Shown in pieces: positions 29,367 to 30,811 of a DNA stretch of 30,811 bases; position 1 is the first letter of the stretch, and every line of letters starts with the position of its first letter. A program made the translations under genes and the position numbers. A model generated the notes under the pieces. That model ran no database searches and was not told the origin of the DNA. It saw only the letters and a program-made list of their open reading frames with translations. Source of the stretch: UBA5272 sp964393005 (GTDB lineage: Bacteria > Patescibacteriota > Minisyncoccia > Phycocordibacterales > UBA5272); assembly GCA_964393005.1 (NCBI GenBank), contig CAYMRR010000003.1:1-30811 (forward strand), read 5' to 3'.

Positions 29367-30438
29367 TATTAAAAATAATTATTTGTTAAAAATAAAAAAT
29401 AAAATAAAAAGAGGGGAGGAGGTGATAGTCTTGGCACCTATGGCTGATGTTACAGATATGGTTTTTAGAGAAATGATAGCCAAATATTCTAAAAAGAATA
29501 AACCAGATATTTTTTGGACAGAATTTGTTTCGGCTGATGGATTGGCTAGCCCTGGCAGAGAAGTTTTAAAAAAGGATTTAGTTTTTAATAAAAAAAGAGA
29601 AAGGCCTATAGTGGCTCAGATTTTTGGATCAAAAATAGAGAATTTGTTGAAAGCTATAGATTTTGTATATGATTTAGGATTTAACGGAGTAGATATAAAT
29701 ATGGGTTGTCCTGATAAAAGTATAGAAAAACAAGACTCTGGAGCTGCTTTAATAAAAGATAGTATAAAATCTCAAGAAATATTAAAAGCTATAAAATTAA
29801 AAATAGAAAATATAAACAAAAACTCCAAAAAACATTTTTCTTTTTCAGTAAAAACTAGGCTCGGTTATAATGATTTAAATTACCAAAATTGGCTACCAAA
29901 TATTTTAAAATTTAATCCAGATATTTTAACTATACATCTGAGATCTAGAAAAGAAATGAGTTTAGTAAAAGCACATTGGGAATTGTCTAGTGAAGTAGTT
30001 TCTTTTATTAAAAAATATACCGAAGAAAATAATTTTAAAACTCCTCTTATTTTTCTAAATGGTGATGTAAGAGACAAAGAAGATGCTAGAGAAAAAATTA
30101 AAATTTCTGGAGCAGGTGGGATAATGATAGGTAGGGGAGTCTTTGGTACTCCTTGGCTTTTTGATGAGAAAAAATATGAAAAAAGAAAATCTTTAGAAAT
30201 AGAAACAAAAGAAGGCAGGAGTAATATTAAGTTTAGATTAAAAGTATTGAAAGAGCATACAAAAAAATTTGAAAAGAGAATGCTTAATATAAAAAGTTTT
30301 AATATAATGAAAAAACATTATAAAGCTTATGTCAATGGATTTGATGGTGCTAAAGAATTACGAAATGATTTAATGATGGCAAGCAATAGTAAAGAAGTAA
30401 GTGAGATTTGTCAAGAGTTTGTTAAAAGTAAATTATAG
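29353..30438 (+). CDS. tRNA-dihydrouridine synthase
   Basis: This FMN enzyme reduces uridine to dihydrouridine in tRNA D-loops. The 361 residues show the N-terminal VLAPMADVTDMVFREM, the FMN-barrel segment RPIVAQIFGSKIENLLKA, the catalytic cysteine in DINMGCPDKSIEKQDSGAAL (C119), the KTRLGY motif, LTIHLRSRKEMS, and the phosphate-binding GAGGIMIGRGVFGTPWLF. A helical C-terminal domain follows. The N-terminus is about 25 residues longer than usual and basic; starting at ATG 29353 overlaps the upstream gene by 14 bp. I cannot tell which uridine it targets (DusA, B or C type). Confidence 0.94.
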   Translation: MKKNNIKNNYLLKIKNKIKRGEEVIVLAPMADVTDMVFREMIAKYSKKNKPDIFWTEFVSADGLASPGREVLKKDLVFNKKRERPIVAQIFGSKIENLLKAIDFVYDLGFNGVDINMGCPDKSIEKQDSGAALIKDSIKSQEILKAIKLKIENINKNSKKHFSFSVKTRLGYNDLNYQNWLPNILKFNPDILTIHLRSRKEMSLVKAHWELSSEVVSFIKKYTEENNFKTPLIFLNGDVRDKEDAREKIKISGAGGIMIGRGVFGTPWLFDEKKYEKRKSLEIETKEGRSNIKFRLKVLKEHTKKFEKRMLNIKSFNIMKKHYKAYVNGFDGAKELRNDLMMASNSKEVSEICQEFVKSKL

Positions 30439-30473
30439 TAGTATATTAACTCAAGTTTGTCAAGTTTTAGATA

Positions 30474-30482
30474 TGCTATATT
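30474..30482 (+). promoter_or_regulatory. Extended -10 element upstream of dnaX
   Basis: TGC then TATATT (30477-30482), predicted leader about 18 nt. A second hexamer, TATAAT at 30494-30499, lies 7 nt before the ATG and would give a leaderless mRNA. Which is used is not clear. Confidence 0.42.
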
Positions 30483-30506
30483 TATAGTAAAATTATAATA
30501 AATATT

Positions 30507-30811
30507 ATGACAAATGATAAAAGCTCTAAAAGAGATGGAGAGATAAGACATTTAGCTTTATACAGAAAATATCGTCCATCAGAATTTAAAGATGTTTTAG
30601 GACAAGATTTAGCTATACAAGTATTAAAATCCTCTATAGATCAAGATAAGATTTTTCATGCTTATATTTTTCATGGAGACAGAGGTACAGGTAAAACTAC
30701 AGTAGCTAGAATTTTTGCTAGAGAAATAGGTTGCTCTTTAGATGATATTTATGAATTGGATGCTGCTAGTAATAATAGTGTAGATGATATAAGGCTTATC
30801 ACAGAAGCTTC
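30507..30811 (+). CDS. dnaX: DNA polymerase III gamma/tau subunit, 3' partial
   Basis: This clamp-loader ATPase loads the sliding clamp and links polymerase to DnaB. The 101 complete codons visible (start ATG 30507) match the family: ALYRKYRPSEFKDVLGQDLA, the Walker A HGDRGTGKTTVARIFA (about 57-71), and YELDAASNNSVDDIRLI. The segment between the Walker A helix and the DAASN motif is about 20 residues shorter than in E. coli: only C76 remains and the three following zinc-binding cysteines are gone, so the zinc module is missing. The gene continues past the window edge. It is probably read from promoters at 30474-30499. Confidence 0.93.
   Translation, partial: MTNDKSSKRDGEIRHLALYRKYRPSEFKDVLGQDLAIQVLKSSIDQDKIFHAYIFHGDRGTGKTTVARIFAREIGCSLDDIYELDAASNNSVDDIRLITEA

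Noticed and set aside
30435..30463. Minus-strand promoter TTGACA, 17 bp, TACTAT pointing into the dihydrouridine synthase gene
   Set aside because: Good by sequence, but no gene or terminator follows on that strand and AT-rich gaps produce such matches by chance.
1..30811. Use of UGA as a sense codon (code 4 or 25)
   Set aside because: All recognisable proteins are full length under the standard code, and Trp is encoded by TGG at conserved sites.
1..30811. Mobile elements, prophage or CRISPR arrays
   Set aside because: No transposase, integrase, phage structural gene, terminal inverted repeats or spaced direct repeats were found.

Overview
The window is a compact, AT-rich bacterial chromosome segment (my estimate is roughly 30% GC). 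It carries 35 protein genes, two tRNA genes and many clear promoters and terminators. It reads like a Patescibacteria/CPR genome, most likely Parcubacteria-like. The reasons are inferential: very short intergenic gaps, housekeeping genes scattered between unknown single-membrane-span proteins, no sugar, amino-acid or respiratory metabolism, a UvrD-like helicase/nuclease next to a stand-alone RecB-like nuclease, and a PIF1 helicase with a C-terminal helix-turn-helix. Ribosomal protein bL9, reported missing from some CPR lineages, is present. None of the 34 complete genes ends in TGA (27 TAA, 7 TAG). Shine-Dalgarno sequences are essentially absent, and starts are preceded by A-rich stretches.

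Layout. 1-3541: grpE (5' partial), dnaK and dnaJ, the Hsp70 chaperone operon. 3538-7155: a block bounded by two tRNA-Gln genes in inverted orientation (CUG on +, UUG on -). It holds two paralogous six-span membrane proteins, an L,D-transpeptidase and a VanZ/YjdF-like membrane protein. 7156-7468: a 313-bp non-coding region with a strong candidate small RNA on the minus strand and a perfect DnaA-box 9-mer. 7469-11039: small unknowns, a DUF378 membrane protein, a membrane-anchored thermonuclease homologue, a large secreted or anchored unknown, a coiled-coil unknown and a YqeY-like protein. 11167-16399: rmuC, rplU, recR, dnaB, cysS, with a second candidate short RNA between recR and dnaB. 16484-20540: S41 protease, rplI, rpmA, a metal-binding-like membrane protein, a 25-residue lysine-rich mini-gene, an FMN reductase and a YbaY-META fusion. 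20724-27200: UvrD/AddA-like helicase-nuclease, Fe-S-type nuclease, PIF1-like helicase, small membrane protein. 27379-30811: serS, a membrane protein with a weak FtsQ-like C-terminal motif, a dihydrouridine synthase, and the start of dnaX.

Themes. The genes serve protein folding, translation (two Gln tRNAs, CysRS, SerRS, bL21, bL9, bL27, tRNA dihydrouridine), replication and recombination (DnaB, DnaX, RecR, RmuC, UvrD-like, PIF1-like) and envelope work (L,D-transpeptidase, C-terminal protease, anchored proteins). Promoters share a TTGACA-like -35, a 17-bp spacer and an extended TGn-TATAAT -10. Convergent genes are separated by shared hairpin terminators, some with a stop codon inside the stem. 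No mobile element, prophage, CRISPR array or rRNA is visible. The least explained items are three very short promoter-to-terminator units (about 40-60 nt), the avoidance of TGA, the 25-residue gene, and a DnaX that lacks its zinc module.
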